DNA of 64,000 bases from NCBI RefSeq assembly GCF_001184025.1, contig NZ_BBYG01000015.1:1-64000 (forward strand), given 5' to 3'. The translations under genes were made by a program, and so were the position numbers. The notes beneath the pieces were generated by a model that was given only the letters and a program-made list of their open reading frames with translations, ran no database searches and was not told the origin of the DNA. This document shows, piece after piece, positions 16,314 through 26,150 of this stretch (position 1 is its first letter; the number at the start of each line of letters is the position of its first letter). The DNA is from Streptomyces maremycinicus (GTDB lineage Bacteria; Actinomycetota; Actinomycetes; Streptomycetales; Streptomycetaceae).

Positions 16314-16682
16314 TCACCGGCTCTCCAGCAGGACGTGCAGCTCCCGCTCCTGGTCCCCGGAGGCCGAGGAGAGGTCGCGCACGGCGAAGACCGAGTCCAG
16401 CGTCGTACGGAGCCGCTCGATCGCCCAGTAGCTGCCCTGCGCGTCGGCCTCCACGGAGGACGACAGCCGGGCCGGCCGGGCACAGTCGTGCGCCTCGGTC
16501 ACCTCGAAGGTGCCGAGCCACACCATGGGACGGGTCTCGTGCAGTTGCTGCGGTGCCTCGCCGCTGCCGCGGTCCGACACGAAGCACTCGCCCAGCGCGT
16601 CGAAGACGATGCGGGCGTCCTCCTTGCTGCATCCGCTGATCTCGACGGAGACGGACTCCTCGTGCGGTCGTTCGCGATCCAT
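16314..16682 (-). CDS. Hypothetical small acidic protein
   Basis: 122 residues, acidic, with a VSVEISGCSKEDARIVFDAL N-terminus resembling an alpha/beta ferredoxin-like fold and a C-terminal ERELHVLLESR. I recognise no named family. The start ATG 16682 has a GAGAGGAG site nine bases upstream. It stands alone, transcribed toward fadH but separated from it by the fadH operator region. Possibly a small stress or signalling protein; this is a guess. Confidence 0.75.
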   Translation of the reverse strand: MDRERPHEESVSVEISGCSKEDARIVFDALGECFVSDRGSGEAPQQLHETRPMVWLGTFEVTEAHDCARPARLSSSVEADAQGSYWAIERLRTTLDSVFAVRDLSSASGDQERELHVLLESR

Positions 16683-16848
16683 CGTGATCGCTCCTCTCGT
16701 GGGATGTGGCGCGGAAGTGCGGGTTCCCCGCGAACCTCGTCACATCCCCAGAAAAGCACCACTTCTCGAGTGGGACCAGCGACGGGAGGTGCGCCGGAGG
16801 CCGCACCGAGGCCCCTACCGGCCCGGGTCGGCCCCCGTCGGCCCGGGT

Positions 16849-16980
16849 GGTTCCGGTCAGCCCCGGGGCGGCTCCGGTGGTTCCGGTCAGCTCCGGGCGG
16901 CTCCGGTGGTTCCGGTCAGCCCCGGGGCGGCTCCGGTGGTTCCGGTCAGCTCCGGGCGGCTCCGGTGGTTCCGGTCAGCC
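16849..16980. repeat. Alternating 30/29-bp tandem repeat overlapping a stop codon
   Basis: Five copies of a unit starting GGTTCCGGTCAG at 16849, 16879, 16908, 16938 and 16967, with alternating 30 and 29-bp spacing (a 59-bp two-part unit repeated twice plus a partial). The last copy contains the final codons and stop (16975-16977) of the secreted-protein gene, so the array looks like repeated duplication of that gene's 3' end. Confidence 0.93.
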
Positions 16981-17886
16981 CCGGGTGAACTTGTAGGTCT
17001 TGCTGTCGGTCAGCACGCAGAACCCGGGCGAGACGACGATCACCCGCAGGGTGCCGGAACGGCGGTCGTAGTCGATGCCCTCGGCCTCGAACGTGCCCGA
17101 GCAGGAGCTGCGCAGCGGCAGCTGGCGCAGCGCGGTGACATGGCCGGTGACGTCGGAGGTGCCGTCGGGCTCGGCGGACAGGTCGATCTGGAGCAGGGGC
17201 TTGGTGATGCCGAAGAGGGTGCCCGCCGGGTCGTCCGAGGCGCACAGCAGGGTGGTCGGGCCGGTGAAGTCGCAGCCCTGGACGTCGCGCACCGCGTGGT
17301 CGAGCCGGACGGTCGACACCTGCGGCAGGTTCGCCGAGGGCGAGGTGGAGGAGTTCGCGCCGGGTGTCGGGAAGACCAGGAACCGGGTCATGGTGCCCCA
17401 CTCGCCGGACAGCATCCACTGGCTGTTCGGGGTGATCGCGGCCCACGAGTTGTTCAGCGCCTCACCGGAGCCGAGCGCGTGGACGTACTCCGACCACGCG
17501 CCGCCGGGAGCCTGCACGCGGTACATCTTCGCGTTGTTCGAGTCGCTCTGGTACGGCTCGACGTAATAGCCGCTGTAGGAGGCGTCGGGGTCGCCGACGT
17601 GGTTCCAGCCCCGGGTGGAGACGGAGAACGGGATGGTGCCGATGCCGGTGTACCGGTTGGCGCTGCCCGCCGGGACCTCGACCGAGGTCAGGCCCTGGCT
17701 CTCGGTCAGCGGATCGGCGCGGTCGGAGCCGACCTCGGTCCAGGTGTCGGCGGCCGCGGCGGGCGGGGCCGCGGAGAGGACGGTGACCGTCGCCACGGCC
17801 AGCGCCAGGAAGGCGGCACGGGCGGTACCGGCGGTGCCGGCGGCGCCGGCCGTGGTGTGACGACGGCGGGCAGGACGCAGGGGCAT
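16975..17886 (-). CDS. Secreted protein of unknown function
   Basis: 303 residues. A basic N-terminus (MPLRPARRRH) and long hydrophobic stretch end at a probable signal cleavage site (PAAAADTW, about residue 46). The mature part is rich in Gly, Trp and Tyr with paired Cys (QGCDFTGPTTLLC; SSCSGTF...GFC), and reads like a beta-rich extracellular protein. No catalytic signature seen. ATG 17886 has a GAGGAG site. TGGTC-N7-GACCA lies 60 bp upstream, so regulation by a GntR/DasR-like protein is conceivable. The stop lies inside a tandem repeat. Confidence 0.8.
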   Translation of the reverse strand: MPLRPARRRHTTAGAAGTAGTARAAFLALAVATVTVLSAAPPAAAADTWTEVGSDRADPLTESQGLTSVEVPAGSANRYTGIGTIPFSVSTRGWNHVGDPDASYSGYYVEPYQSDSNNAKMYRVQAPGGAWSEYVHALGSGEALNNSWAAITPNSQWMLSGEWGTMTRFLVFPTPGANSSTSPSANLPQVSTVRLDHAVRDVQGCDFTGPTTLLCASDDPAGTLFGITKPLLQIDLSAEPDGTSDVTGHVTALRQLPLRSSCSGTFEAEGIDYDRRSGTLRVIVVSPGFCVLTDSKTYKFTRG

Positions 17887-17945
17887 GGGACTCCTCGTCG
17901 ATGGGGGGTGGGGCGCGCTCGGCGGACAGTCTGGCCCGGCGTCAT

Positions 17946-17962
17946 GGTCATGTACAGACCAA
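17946..17962. promoter_or_regulatory. TGGTC-N7-GACCA inverted repeat upstream of secreted protein
   Basis: Arms TGGTC and GACCA with 7 bp between, 60 bp before the start at 17886. The arms match DasR half-sites but the spacing is wider than the DasR consensus, so the regulator is uncertain. Confidence 0.25.
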
Positions 17963-18128
17963 TTCCATGGACAGGTGCGGACCTTGAGGAGAACGGCGCG
18001 CGACGCCGTACTGGAGGAGCATGAAGAAGGGCGCCCCAGGCGTGGGAGAAAAGGGTTGAGCACGGTAGAACAGGGGAGTCGGCACGGGGGACGGCGTGCC
18101 GCGTCGACAGGCGGAGGCGGTGCGTGGC

Positions 18129-20195
18129 ATGAGCGGAGCCGGATCGTCCGCGGCTGAGGGCGGCGGCCCGACCGGGCCGAGCGGCCTGCTGGACGTGCTC
18201 AACGTGGCCTCTGTGGTGCTCGACACCCAGGGGCGCATCGCCCTGTGGAGCCCCCAGGCCGAGGAACTGTTCGGGTACTCGGCCCACGAGGCGCTGGGGC
18301 GGTTCGCGGCCCATGTGATGGTCCACGAGCGGCACGTCGACCTGGTCGTGCAGCTCTTCGCCGACGTCATGGCCACCGGCGAGAGCTGGGCGGGGGCGTT
18401 CCCGATCCTGCGCAAGGACGGCACCACCCGGTTGGTGGAGTTCCGCAACATGCGCCTCATGGACGACCGGGGCGACGTCTACGCCCTGGGGCTCGCCACC
18501 GACCGGTCCACGGTGCGCCGTCTCGAACGGGACCTGGCGCTGTCGACGCGGATGGTCGCGCAGTCCCCCAACGGCCTGGCCGTCCTGGACGTCGACCTGC
18601 GGTACGTCTCCGTCAATCCGGCTCTGGAGCGGATGAACGGCGTTCCGGCCGCCGATCATCTCGGCCGGACGATCTACGAGGTGCTGCCGCTGCTGGACGC
18701 GGAGGCCCTGGAGGCGGCGATGCGCCAGGTGCTGCGCACCGGCGAGCCGCTCCTGGACCGGTCCACGGTGGGCCGTACCCCCGCCGACCCGGACGAGGAC
18801 CACGTCTGGTCCCTCTCGCTGTACCGCCTGGAGGACGCCCGCGGCACGGTGCTGGGCGTGGCCGTGTCGGTCGTCGACGTCACCGACCGGCACCGGGCGG
18901 CCGTCGAGGCCGAGGCGGCCCGCCGCCGGCTGGCGGTGATCGCGGACGCCTCCACCCGGATCGGCACCACCCTCGACCTGGAGCGCACCGCCTTCGAACT
19001 GGCCGACGTGGCCGTGCCGGAGCTGGCGGACGTGGCCGCGGTGGATCTGCTCGACGCGGTGATGGCGGGTCGCCGCACCAGCCTCGGCCCCGCCGAATCG
19101 GCCGTGATACGCGCCCTCGCGGTGCGCGCCACCGACGAGCCCGAGGCCCTGCGGGCGGCCGACCAGCCCGGCCAGGTGGCCCGCTACGCGCCCGACCGGC
19201 TCGTCACCGAGTGCGTCCGCTCGGGCCGGCCCGTCATGGTGGCCCAGGTCAAGGACGAGGACCTCGGCCGCATCGCCCACTCCCCCGAAGCCGCCGACCT
19301 GCTGGCACGGGCCGGGGTGCACTCCTATCTGGCCGTGCCGCTCATCGCGCGGGGCGAGGTGCTCGGCGCCCTCGACCTCAAACGGACCCGCAATCCACTG
19401 CCCTTCGGCCGCGACGACCTGCTGCTCGCGCGTGAGCTGGCGGCCCGGGCGGCCGTCCAGATCGACAACGCCCGCTGGTACCAGAGCGCCCGCACCACGG
19501 CGCTCACCCTCCAGCGCAGCCTGCTGCCGAGTCATCCGCCGGTCATCGGCGGCCTCGAGGTCGCCTCCCGCTACCAGCCCGCGGGCGCCACCACCGAGGT
19601 CGGCGGCGACTGGTTCGACGTCATCGCGCTGCCCGACGGCAAGACGGCGCTCGTCGTCGGTGACGTGATGGGCAGCGGGATCGACGCCGCCGCGACGATG
19701 GGCCGGCTGCGCACCGCGACGACCACGCTGGCCTCCCTCGACCTGGACCCGGCGGTCCTCCTGGAGCACCTGGACCGGATCACCCAGGGCCTGGACCACT
19801 CCATCGCCACCTGCGTGTACGCCGTCCACGACCCCCGGCTGGGGAGATGCCGCATCGCCAACGCCGGCCATCTGCCCCCGGTGCACCTGCGCGCGGGCCG
19901 CCCGCCGGAACTGCTCGACCTGCCCACCGGCGCGCCGCTGGGCGTGGGCGGGGTGCCGTTCTCCACGACCGACGTCGACTTCGCCCCCGGCGACCAGCTC
20001 GTGCTGTACACGGACGGCCTGGTGGAGACCCGCACCCATTCCCTCGACGAACGGCTGGACGCGCTGCTCGCGCTGCTCGACGACCCCACGCGGCCGCTGG
20101 AGGAGGTGTGCGACCTGCTGCTGAGCGCGCTGCACCACCCCGACAACCACGACGACGTGGCTCTGCTGCTGGCGCGTGCGCGGGCCGCGGAGTAA
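18129..20195 (+). CDS. PAS-PAS-GAF-SpoIIE (PP2C) serine phosphatase
   Basis: About 688 residues. The first PAS domain is at about 15-130 (VASVVLDTQGRIALWSPQAE), the second at about 140-265 (NGLAVLDVDLRYVSVNP), GAF at about 285-460 and a C-terminal PP2C/SpoIIE phosphatase at about 475-685 with EVGGDWFDV, VVGDVMGSG and the final HPDNHDDVALLLAR metal-binding region. This is the common streptomycete sensor-phosphatase architecture that dephosphorylates anti-anti-sigma factors; no kinase domain is visible. ATG 18129 has GGAGG ten bases upstream; GTG 18096 would add 11 residues. Stand-alone gene. Confidence 0.92.
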   Translation: MSGAGSSAAEGGGPTGPSGLLDVLNVASVVLDTQGRIALWSPQAEELFGYSAHEALGRFAAHVMVHERHVDLVVQLFADVMATGESWAGAFPILRKDGTTRLVEFRNMRLMDDRGDVYALGLATDRSTVRRLERDLALSTRMVAQSPNGLAVLDVDLRYVSVNPALERMNGVPAADHLGRTIYEVLPLLDAEALEAAMRQVLRTGEPLLDRSTVGRTPADPDEDHVWSLSLYRLEDARGTVLGVAVSVVDVTDRHRAAVEAEAARRRLAVIADASTRIGTTLDLERTAFELADVAVPELADVAAVDLLDAVMAGRRTSLGPAESAVIRALAVRATDEPEALRAADQPGQVARYAPDRLVTECVRSGRPVMVAQVKDEDLGRIAHSPEAADLLARAGVHSYLAVPLIARGEVLGALDLKRTRNPLPFGRDDLLLARELAARAAVQIDNARWYQSARTTALTLQRSLLPSHPPVIGGLEVASRYQPAGATTEVGGDWFDVIALPDGKTALVVGDVMGSGIDAAATMGRLRTATTTLASLDLDPAVLLEHLDRITQGLDHSIATCVYAVHDPRLGRCRIANAGHLPPVHLRAGRPPELLDLPTGAPLGVGGVPFSTTDVDFAPGDQLVLYTDGLVETRTHSLDERLDALLALLDDPTRPLEEVCDLLLSALHHPDNHDDVALLLARARAAE

Positions 20196-20309
20196 GCGTC
20201 GGCGGCGCCCGATTCACAGGCTTTTGTTACCGCTTCCTTACCGCTCTCCTCGGACAATCACAGTGAGGCGTGGCAGTCGTGCCGCCGTCGTGGCCGAGGA
20301 GAGTGAGCC

Positions 20310-21014
20310 GTGATGCAGCAGCCGGACAGGCCCGAGGGGCCGGAACAGGTCGACCTGCTCTCGGGACCGGTCGACGGGGAACGGGGCCGCGCCGGCCTGC
20401 GCACGCCGTGGCGACGCCGGTCGGCCCGGGGGCGGGCGGTCATCGCGGCCACCACGGTCGCCGTCCTGGCGCTCGGCGGCACCGTCGCGTACGCGGCGAC
20501 CTCGGGGGACGGTGGCGGTCGGCCGTCGGCGGCGCCGTCCGCGTCCTCGTCCGAGGGGCCCGGCGGGCGGCACACCCACGGTGGCATGGGGTTCCGGCCC
20601 GGCGAGGACGCGGCGCACGGCGAGGCGACCGTCAAGGACCCCGACACCGGCGACTGGGTCGTCCGCGTCTGGCAGCGCGGCACCGTGGCGAAGGTGGCCG
20701 ACGACCAGGTCACGGTCAGGAGCGAGGACGGCGTCTGGTGGACGTGGACGGTGGGCTCCGGCACGACGGTGTCCGCCGACGGCTCCTCCGGTTCGGGGGC
20801 CGACGCGCTGAAGAAGGGCGACACCGTCCTCGTGGTCGGCTCCCGCTCGGGTGACACCACCACGGCCGACCGCGTCCTGTCGGGCACGTTCGAGCGCCGT
20901 GACAGCGGCGACCGGCACGGGGACGGCCCGGGAAACGGTCCGGGACACGGCCCGTGGAACCGGGGGGACGACCGGCGCTCCCCCGGCCCCACGCGCAGCG
21001 GAGCCGCTACCTGA
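20310..21014 (+). CDS. Membrane-anchored DUF5666-like protein
   Basis: 234 residues. A cytosolic basic N-terminus, one membrane helix at about 44-63 (AVIAATTVAVLALGGTVAYA), a Gly/Pro/Ser linker, and an extracytoplasmic small beta-barrel (about 110-200, GTVAKVADDQVTVRSEDG) of the DUF5666/OB type. A Gly/His/Asp-rich tail (GDGPGNGPGHGPWNRG) may bind metal. The GTG at 20310 fits a GAGGAG site; ATG 20313 is the alternative. The 3' end overlaps the convergent methylase gene by 8 bp. Confidence 0.8.
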   Translation: MMQQPDRPEGPEQVDLLSGPVDGERGRAGLRTPWRRRSARGRAVIAATTVAVLALGGTVAYAATSGDGGGRPSAAPSASSSEGPGGRHTHGGMGFRPGEDAAHGEATVKDPDTGDWVVRVWQRGTVAKVADDQVTVRSEDGVWWTWTVGSGTTVSADGSSGSGADALKKGDTVLVVGSRSGDTTTADRVLSGTFERRDSGDRHGDGPGNGPGHGPWNRGDDRRSPGPTRSGAAT

Positions 21015-21918
21015 CCCTGGTGCCGAGCACCACGTGGGCGTACCGCTCCTCGTCCTCCGCCAGTCGCACCGTCAGACCGCCGCGGGTGAACGCCTCGACG
21101 GCGGCCGGGGCCTGACGCTCGCTGGTCTCGACGAGGAGACAGCCCCCGGGCGCCAGCCAGGACGGCGCCTGCGCGACCACCCGGCGCAGCACGTCCAATC
21201 CGTCGCCGCCGCCGTCGAGCGCGGTGAGCGGCTCGTGGTCCCGGGCCTCCGCCGGCAGCAGGGGGACCTCACCGCTGGGGACGTAGGGCACGTTGGCCGC
21301 CAGGATGTCCGTCCGGCCCCGCAGATGTCCGGGGAGCGCCGCGAACAGGTCGCCGGCATGGGCGTGCCCGCCGTACGCGGCGATGTTCCGGCGGGCGCAG
21401 GACACCGCCGCCGCGTCGATGTCCGCGGCATGCAGCTCGACCGGTCCGAGGCGGGCGGCGAGGGCCGCGCCGACCGCGCCGGAGCCGCAGCACAGGTCGA
21501 CGACGACCCGCGCGTGCGGCACCGCGGCGAGGGCCTGGTCGACGAGGAACTCGGTGCGGCGGCGGGGCACGAAGACGCCCGGCCCGACGGTGATGCGCAG
21601 ACCGTGGAACTCGGCCCAGCCGACGACGTGTTCGAGGGGCAGGCCCGCCGCGCGGCGGGCCGCCATGGCCTCGGCCTCGTCCGGCGTGCGGGCCGCGGTG
21701 AGGATCAGCTCCGCCTCGTCCTCGGCGAACACGCACCCGGCAGCACGCAGAACGGCGACCAACGCGTCACGGGACGAGGGCGGCGCCGAAGTCGGCTCGG
21801 GCACGAGCGCGGAAGCAGGCGCGGGACTCGGCGCGGAAGGGAGGTCCGGCGAGGAGGGCGAGGGTGACCGCGAGGGGGTGGCGGGCGAGGGCGAAGGGGC
21901 GGGAGATCGAGGGGGCAT
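21007..21918 (-). CDS. PrmC-like protein N5-glutamine methyltransferase (substrate unknown)
   Basis: 303 residues. A SAM-binding Rossmann fold is present (VVVDLCCGSGAVGAALA near 140), and the PrmC substrate motif NPPY appears as ANVPYVPSGE near 208. The family with N-x-PYVP motifs is a PrmC-related methyltransferase of undetermined target, distinct from the release-factor enzyme. The first ~45 residues are a Ser/Pro repeat (SPSPATPSRSPSPSSP) that is unlikely to be folded; the family core begins near residue 48. The annotated ATG 21918 may therefore be too long. Convergent with the DUF5666 gene. Confidence 0.85.
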   Translation of the reverse strand: MPPRSPAPSPSPATPSRSPSPSSPDLPSAPSPAPASALVPEPTSAPPSSRDALVAVLRAAGCVFAEDEAELILTAARTPDEAEAMAARRAAGLPLEHVVGWAEFHGLRITVGPGVFVPRRRTEFLVDQALAAVPHARVVVDLCCGSGAVGAALAARLGPVELHAADIDAAAVSCARRNIAAYGGHAHAGDLFAALPGHLRGRTDILAANVPYVPSGEVPLLPAEARDHEPLTALDGGGDGLDVLRRVVAQAPSWLAPGGCLLVETSERQAPAAVEAFTRGGLTVRLAEDEERYAHVVLGTRVR

Positions 21919-22142
21919 GAAGCCGAGGAGCCTTTCGGAAGCCGAAGGGCGCTCTCACGGTCGCCTACCGGCGGCGATCCACGCTGTCAGAGGAGAGCAC
22001 CCGACCTGACACTGCGGTAATGGGTCTCACCTCCTCGGTCTCGCGCGACTGGGATCCTCCGCAGCCGGACGGCCACCCTACCCCAAGGACCGGTTGCCGC
22101 TCCGGTCGGACGCCGCTGCCCGGCCGGGCCCCCGATGTCCGA

Positions 22143-22157
22143 GTTGTACTCTGCAAC
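22143..22157. promoter_or_regulatory. MarR-type operator GTTGTACTCTGCAAC
   Basis: Inverted repeat GTTG-TACTCTG-CAAC 37 bp before the MarR gene at 22195, the usual place for autoregulation. Confidence 0.4.
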
Positions 22158-22194
22158 CGGACGGTGAGACGTGGTGAGGCGTGAGGGAGGACCG

Positions 22195-22656
22195 GTGGAA
22201 GCAACCGAGGCCGTGGAGACGATCCAGCGGGAGATGACGAGCTTCGCCCGGAGGGCCCGCGCCTCGGCGGGGCGGCTGCACCCCGAGCTGTCACTGGTGT
22301 CCTACACGCTCCTCGGCCACCTGGAGGAGAGCGGCGGGTGCCGGGCCACCGACCTCGCCGCGCACTACGCCCTGGACAAGTCCACGGTCAGCCGCCAGGT
22401 CGGCGCCCTGGAGCGCGCCGCCCTGATCGAGCGGCGCCAGGACTCCGAGGACCACCGCGTCCAGGTCCTGCACCTCACCGACGCGGGCCGCCGCATCCTG
22501 GCCCAGGTCACCGAGAGCCGCCGCACGGCCTTCCGGGAACGGCTGGCGCGGTGGCCCGCGGCGGACCTGGAGCGCTTCGCGGAGTACCTGGTGCGCTACA
22601 ACGCGTGGCCCGGGCCCGCCGCCGGGAGCGAACCGGGGCCCCCGGCGGCCCCCTGA
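22195..22656 (+). CDS. MarR family transcriptional regulator
   Basis: 153 residues with a central winged helix (ATDLAAHYALDKSTVSRQVGALERAALIERR) and the wing DSEDHRVQVLHLTDAG. Typical MarR; ligand unknown. GTG 22195 follows GGGAGG. Transcribed divergently from the PrmC-like gene, with the operator-like repeat at 22143 in between. The C-terminus is Pro/Gly-rich. Confidence 0.9.
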   Translation: MEATEAVETIQREMTSFARRARASAGRLHPELSLVSYTLLGHLEESGGCRATDLAAHYALDKSTVSRQVGALERAALIERRQDSEDHRVQVLHLTDAGRRILAQVTESRRTAFRERLARWPAADLERFAEYLVRYNAWPGPAAGSEPGPPAAP

Positions 22657-22681
22657 CCCCGGCCCGGCCTGGGCCGCTCCG

Positions 22682-23503
22682 CTACGCGACCGGGACCGGC
22701 GCCCGTCCCTCACCCAGCCGGTCCGGCACCCGGGCCGCCAGGAACGCCGTCCGGCGGCGCAGCCGGAAGCCCAGCGACTCGTAGAGACGGATGGCGTCGG
22801 TATTGCCCGCGCTCGTGTGCAGGAAGGGCGTCTCCCCGCGTTCGCGGATGCCGTGGGCGACGGCCAGGATCAGCCGGGTCGCCAGGCCCTCGCCCCGGAA
22901 CGCGGGATCGGTGCAGACCGCGCTGATCTCGGTCCAGCCCGGCGGATGCAGACGCTCACCGGCCATGGCGATCAGCGCGCCGTCCCGTCGGATGCCCAGA
23001 TAGGTGCCGAGTTCGATGGTCCGGGCCTCGAACGGCCCCGGCTGGGTGCGGGCGATCAGGTCGAGGATCTCGGGCACGTCGGCGGCACCGAGCCGGACCG
23101 CCTCGGGCTCGGGTGCGGCGGCCAGTCCGTCGTCGACGAACTGCACGCCCTCGACCTGGAGGGTGAGTTCCCACCCGGCCGGGAGTTCCCCGCGGAAGCC
23201 GGGCAGCGGGACCTCCGCGCCGGGGCCGGCGAGGGCCGCGAGATCCGCCCAGTCGTCGGCGTCCGGCTCGTCCGGGAGTGCCAGCCAGGGCGACACGTCG
23301 ACGGGGTAGCGCAGGACCCGCCCCCGGCGCTCGGCGAAGTGCGCGTGCGGGCCGGTGAGGGAGGCGAGCGCGGGGTTGTCGAGGACGTGCCGGGGCTCGG
23401 CGCCGCGCGGCTCGGGGAGGCCGCGGTCCCCCGGTGCGCCGGCCGGACGACCGGCCGTCGCCGCCGTGGCACCCGGGACCCGGGAGGGCTCGGTGGTGGT
23501 CAT
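22682..23503 (-). CDS. GNAT family N-acetyltransferase
   Basis: 273 residues. The acetyl-CoA-binding GNAT region is C-terminal (ISAVCTDPAFRGEGLATRLILAV, then GNTDAIRLYESLGFRLR). The N-terminal half (about 30-130) is a second, degenerate FR47-type domain preceded by a Gly/Ala/Pro-rich stretch. ATG 23503 overlaps the stop of the upstream oxidoreductase (ATGA), so the two proteins are co-translated. Substrate unknown. Confidence 0.88.
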   Translation of the reverse strand: MTTTEPSRVPGATAATAGRPAGAPGDRGLPEPRGAEPRHVLDNPALASLTGPHAHFAERRGRVLRYPVDVSPWLALPDEPDADDWADLAALAGPGAEVPLPGFRGELPAGWELTLQVEGVQFVDDGLAAAPEPEAVRLGAADVPEILDLIARTQPGPFEARTIELGTYLGIRRDGALIAMAGERLHPPGWTEISAVCTDPAFRGEGLATRLILAVAHGIRERGETPFLHTSAGNTDAIRLYESLGFRLRRRTAFLAARVPDRLGEGRAPVPVA

Positions 23504-24432
23504 GCGCGCGCTCCGATCTCCAGGACGACCTTGCCGCGGGCGTGGCCGCTCTCGACCTCGCGCAGTGCCTCGCCCGCCCGCTCCAGCGGGAACGTGAGGG
23601 TGACGTGCGGGTCCAGGTCGCCGCCGACGACCAGGTCGGCCACCGCCCGCAGCACGGCCGCGTCGCGGGCGCGGGCCACCCGGGCGCCGCCGAGCCGCTC
23701 GACCTCCTCGGCCGGGGCGCCGGCGGTGATCAGCCGGGAGCGGTCCCGCACCAGGCCGGCCGCTTCGTGCAGCACCTCTCCGCCGACGAGGTCGTAGACG
23801 CCGTCGACACCCTTCGGGGCGGCCAGGCGCACCCCTTCGACCCAGTCCGGGCCGGACGGCACGTGCACGGCGCCCAGTGACTCGAGGAAGTCCTTCTTGC
23901 CCTCGCTCGCGACGCCCACGACCCGCACCCCGCCCGCCCGGGCGATCTGTACGACGGCGACGCCGACTCCGCCGCCCGCGCCGGTGACCAGCAGCGTCGC
24001 CCCGGCCGGCAGGGCCAGCTGCCGCACTCCGTCGTAGGCGGTCGCCGCGGCCACGGGGAGGGTCGCGGCGTCGGCGAAGGACAGTGGGGCGGGCTTGTGC
24101 GCGGTGATGCCGGCCGCGAGGAGGGCGTACTCGGCGTAGCCGCCCGCGACCGCGGTGCCGAACACCTCGTCGCCGGGCGCGAACCCGGTGACCGCCTCGC
24201 CGGTCTCCTCGACGACGCCCGCCACCTCGTTGCCCAGGACGGCGGGGAAGGCGCGCTCGCCGCTCTCGCCGGGGCGCCGGTAGCCCGTGCGCTGCTTCCA
24301 GTCGACGGGGTTCACACCCGCCGCCCGCACCGCGACCAGCACCTCGCCGGGCCCGGGTCGGGGGCGGTCCAGGTCGACGAGGGCCTCGGTCTCCGGGCCT
24401 CCGTACCGGGTGAAGACGTACGCCTTCGGCAT
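23500..24432 (-). CDS. NADP-dependent medium-chain oxidoreductase (quinone reductase type)
   Basis: 310 residues. MDR fold: N-terminal GroES-like domain (GEVLVAVRAAGVNPVDWKQRTG) and Rossmann domain with TGAGGGVGVAVVQIA near 150. There are no structural zinc Cys, which indicates the zinc-independent quinone oxidoreductase class. It reduces quinones or enones with NADPH. ATG 24432 is chosen over GTG 24441 because the family begins MPKAYVF. Translationally coupled to the GNAT gene. Confidence 0.9.
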   Translation of the reverse strand: MPKAYVFTRYGGPETEALVDLDRPRPGPGEVLVAVRAAGVNPVDWKQRTGYRRPGESGERAFPAVLGNEVAGVVEETGEAVTGFAPGDEVFGTAVAGGYAEYALLAAGITAHKPAPLSFADAATLPVAAATAYDGVRQLALPAGATLLVTGAGGGVGVAVVQIARAGGVRVVGVASEGKKDFLESLGAVHVPSGPDWVEGVRLAAPKGVDGVYDLVGGEVLHEAAGLVRDRSRLITAGAPAEEVERLGGARVARARDAAVLRAVADLVVGGDLDPHVTLTFPLERAGEALREVESGHARGKVVLEIGARA

Positions 24433-24639
24433 TGCTCCCACTCTCCTTCGCTGGCACCGGACCGCTGGAGCGCTGGGTCCGGAACGACACGTGCAAGGGC
24501 CGGGGCCGGGCGGCTATTCCCCGTTCACGGGACTGTTCATACGGGCTTAATGATCGAGGGGCGGACGGGGTGCGGAGCACGGCTGACATGCACGTACGGT
24601 TGAATGCGTAAGCAACCGCCGCCCTCACGCTGGAACCGC

Positions 24640-25237
<598 letters not shown>

Positions 25238-25245
<8 letters not shown>

Positions 25246-25993
25246 GACCTTCACTCCCCCGACCCGGTTCGCGGTCCCCGGCCGGATCGCCGTGAGCAAC
25301 CGGGCCGCCGCCCTGTGGCAGACCGCGACACTCACCGAGATCCGCCGCGAGACCCCGCGCGCGTCCACCTTCCGGTTCGCGGTGCCGGCCTGGGCGGGAC
25401 ATCTGCCCGGCCAGCACCTGATGCTGCGGCTGACCGCCGACGACGGCTACACCGCGCAACGGCACTACTCGATCGCCTCCGCGCCGGACGACGACGGTCA
25501 TGTCGAGCTGACCCTGGACCACGTGGACGGCGGTGAGGTCTCGGGGTGGTTCCACACCCGGGCCGAGCCCGGTGACGAGGTCCAGGTGCGGGGTCCGCTC
25601 AGCGGCTTCTTCGCCTGGCCCGGCGACCGGCCCGCGCTGCTGATCGGCGCGGGCTCCGGGGTCGTCCCGCTGATGTCGATGGTCCGCCACCACCGGGCCC
25701 GCGGCCTCGACGTGCCGCTGCGGCTGCTGGTGTCCGCGCGCGGCCCCGAGGAGCTGATCTACGCGCGGGAGTACGGCGCCGAGACGCTGCCCGTGTACAC
25801 GCGGAGCGCGCCGGAGGGCGTGCCCGTGGGGCGGCTCGCGGCCCATCACCTCGCGTCGCTGCTCGCCGAGGAGCCGGAGGGTGGCTGGGAGGCGTACGTG
25901 TGCGGCTCGAACGCCTTCGCCGAGCACGCCTCGCGGCTGCTGGTCCGGGCGGGACAGCCGGTCGACCGCATCAGGATCGAGCGCTTCGGCTGA
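25238..25993 (+). CDS. Ferredoxin reductase-type FAD/NAD(P) oxidoreductase
   Basis: 251 residues. FAD-binding beta-barrel with RHYSIAS (about 82-88) and NAD(P)-binding part with IGAGSGVVPLMSMV near 135 and CGSNAF near 217. There is no 2Fe-2S domain. Presumed electron donor for the preceding molybdoenzyme: GTG 25238 lies inside its last codons, so expression is coupled. This pair is common in actinobacteria, but its reaction is not established to my knowledge. Confidence 0.9.
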
Positions 25994-26150
25994 CCCGGTC
26001 CGGCCCCCTCACCGGAGCACCTCTCCCCCACCCGTCCCCGCGGCCACGGGCTGCCGAGGGGCCGAGGTGAACGATGCGTGAAACGATGTACTCCGAACGG
26101 GGCATGACGCTCATGTGGGCACTCGTACGCGTGACGGCGAGGAGGTCGAC

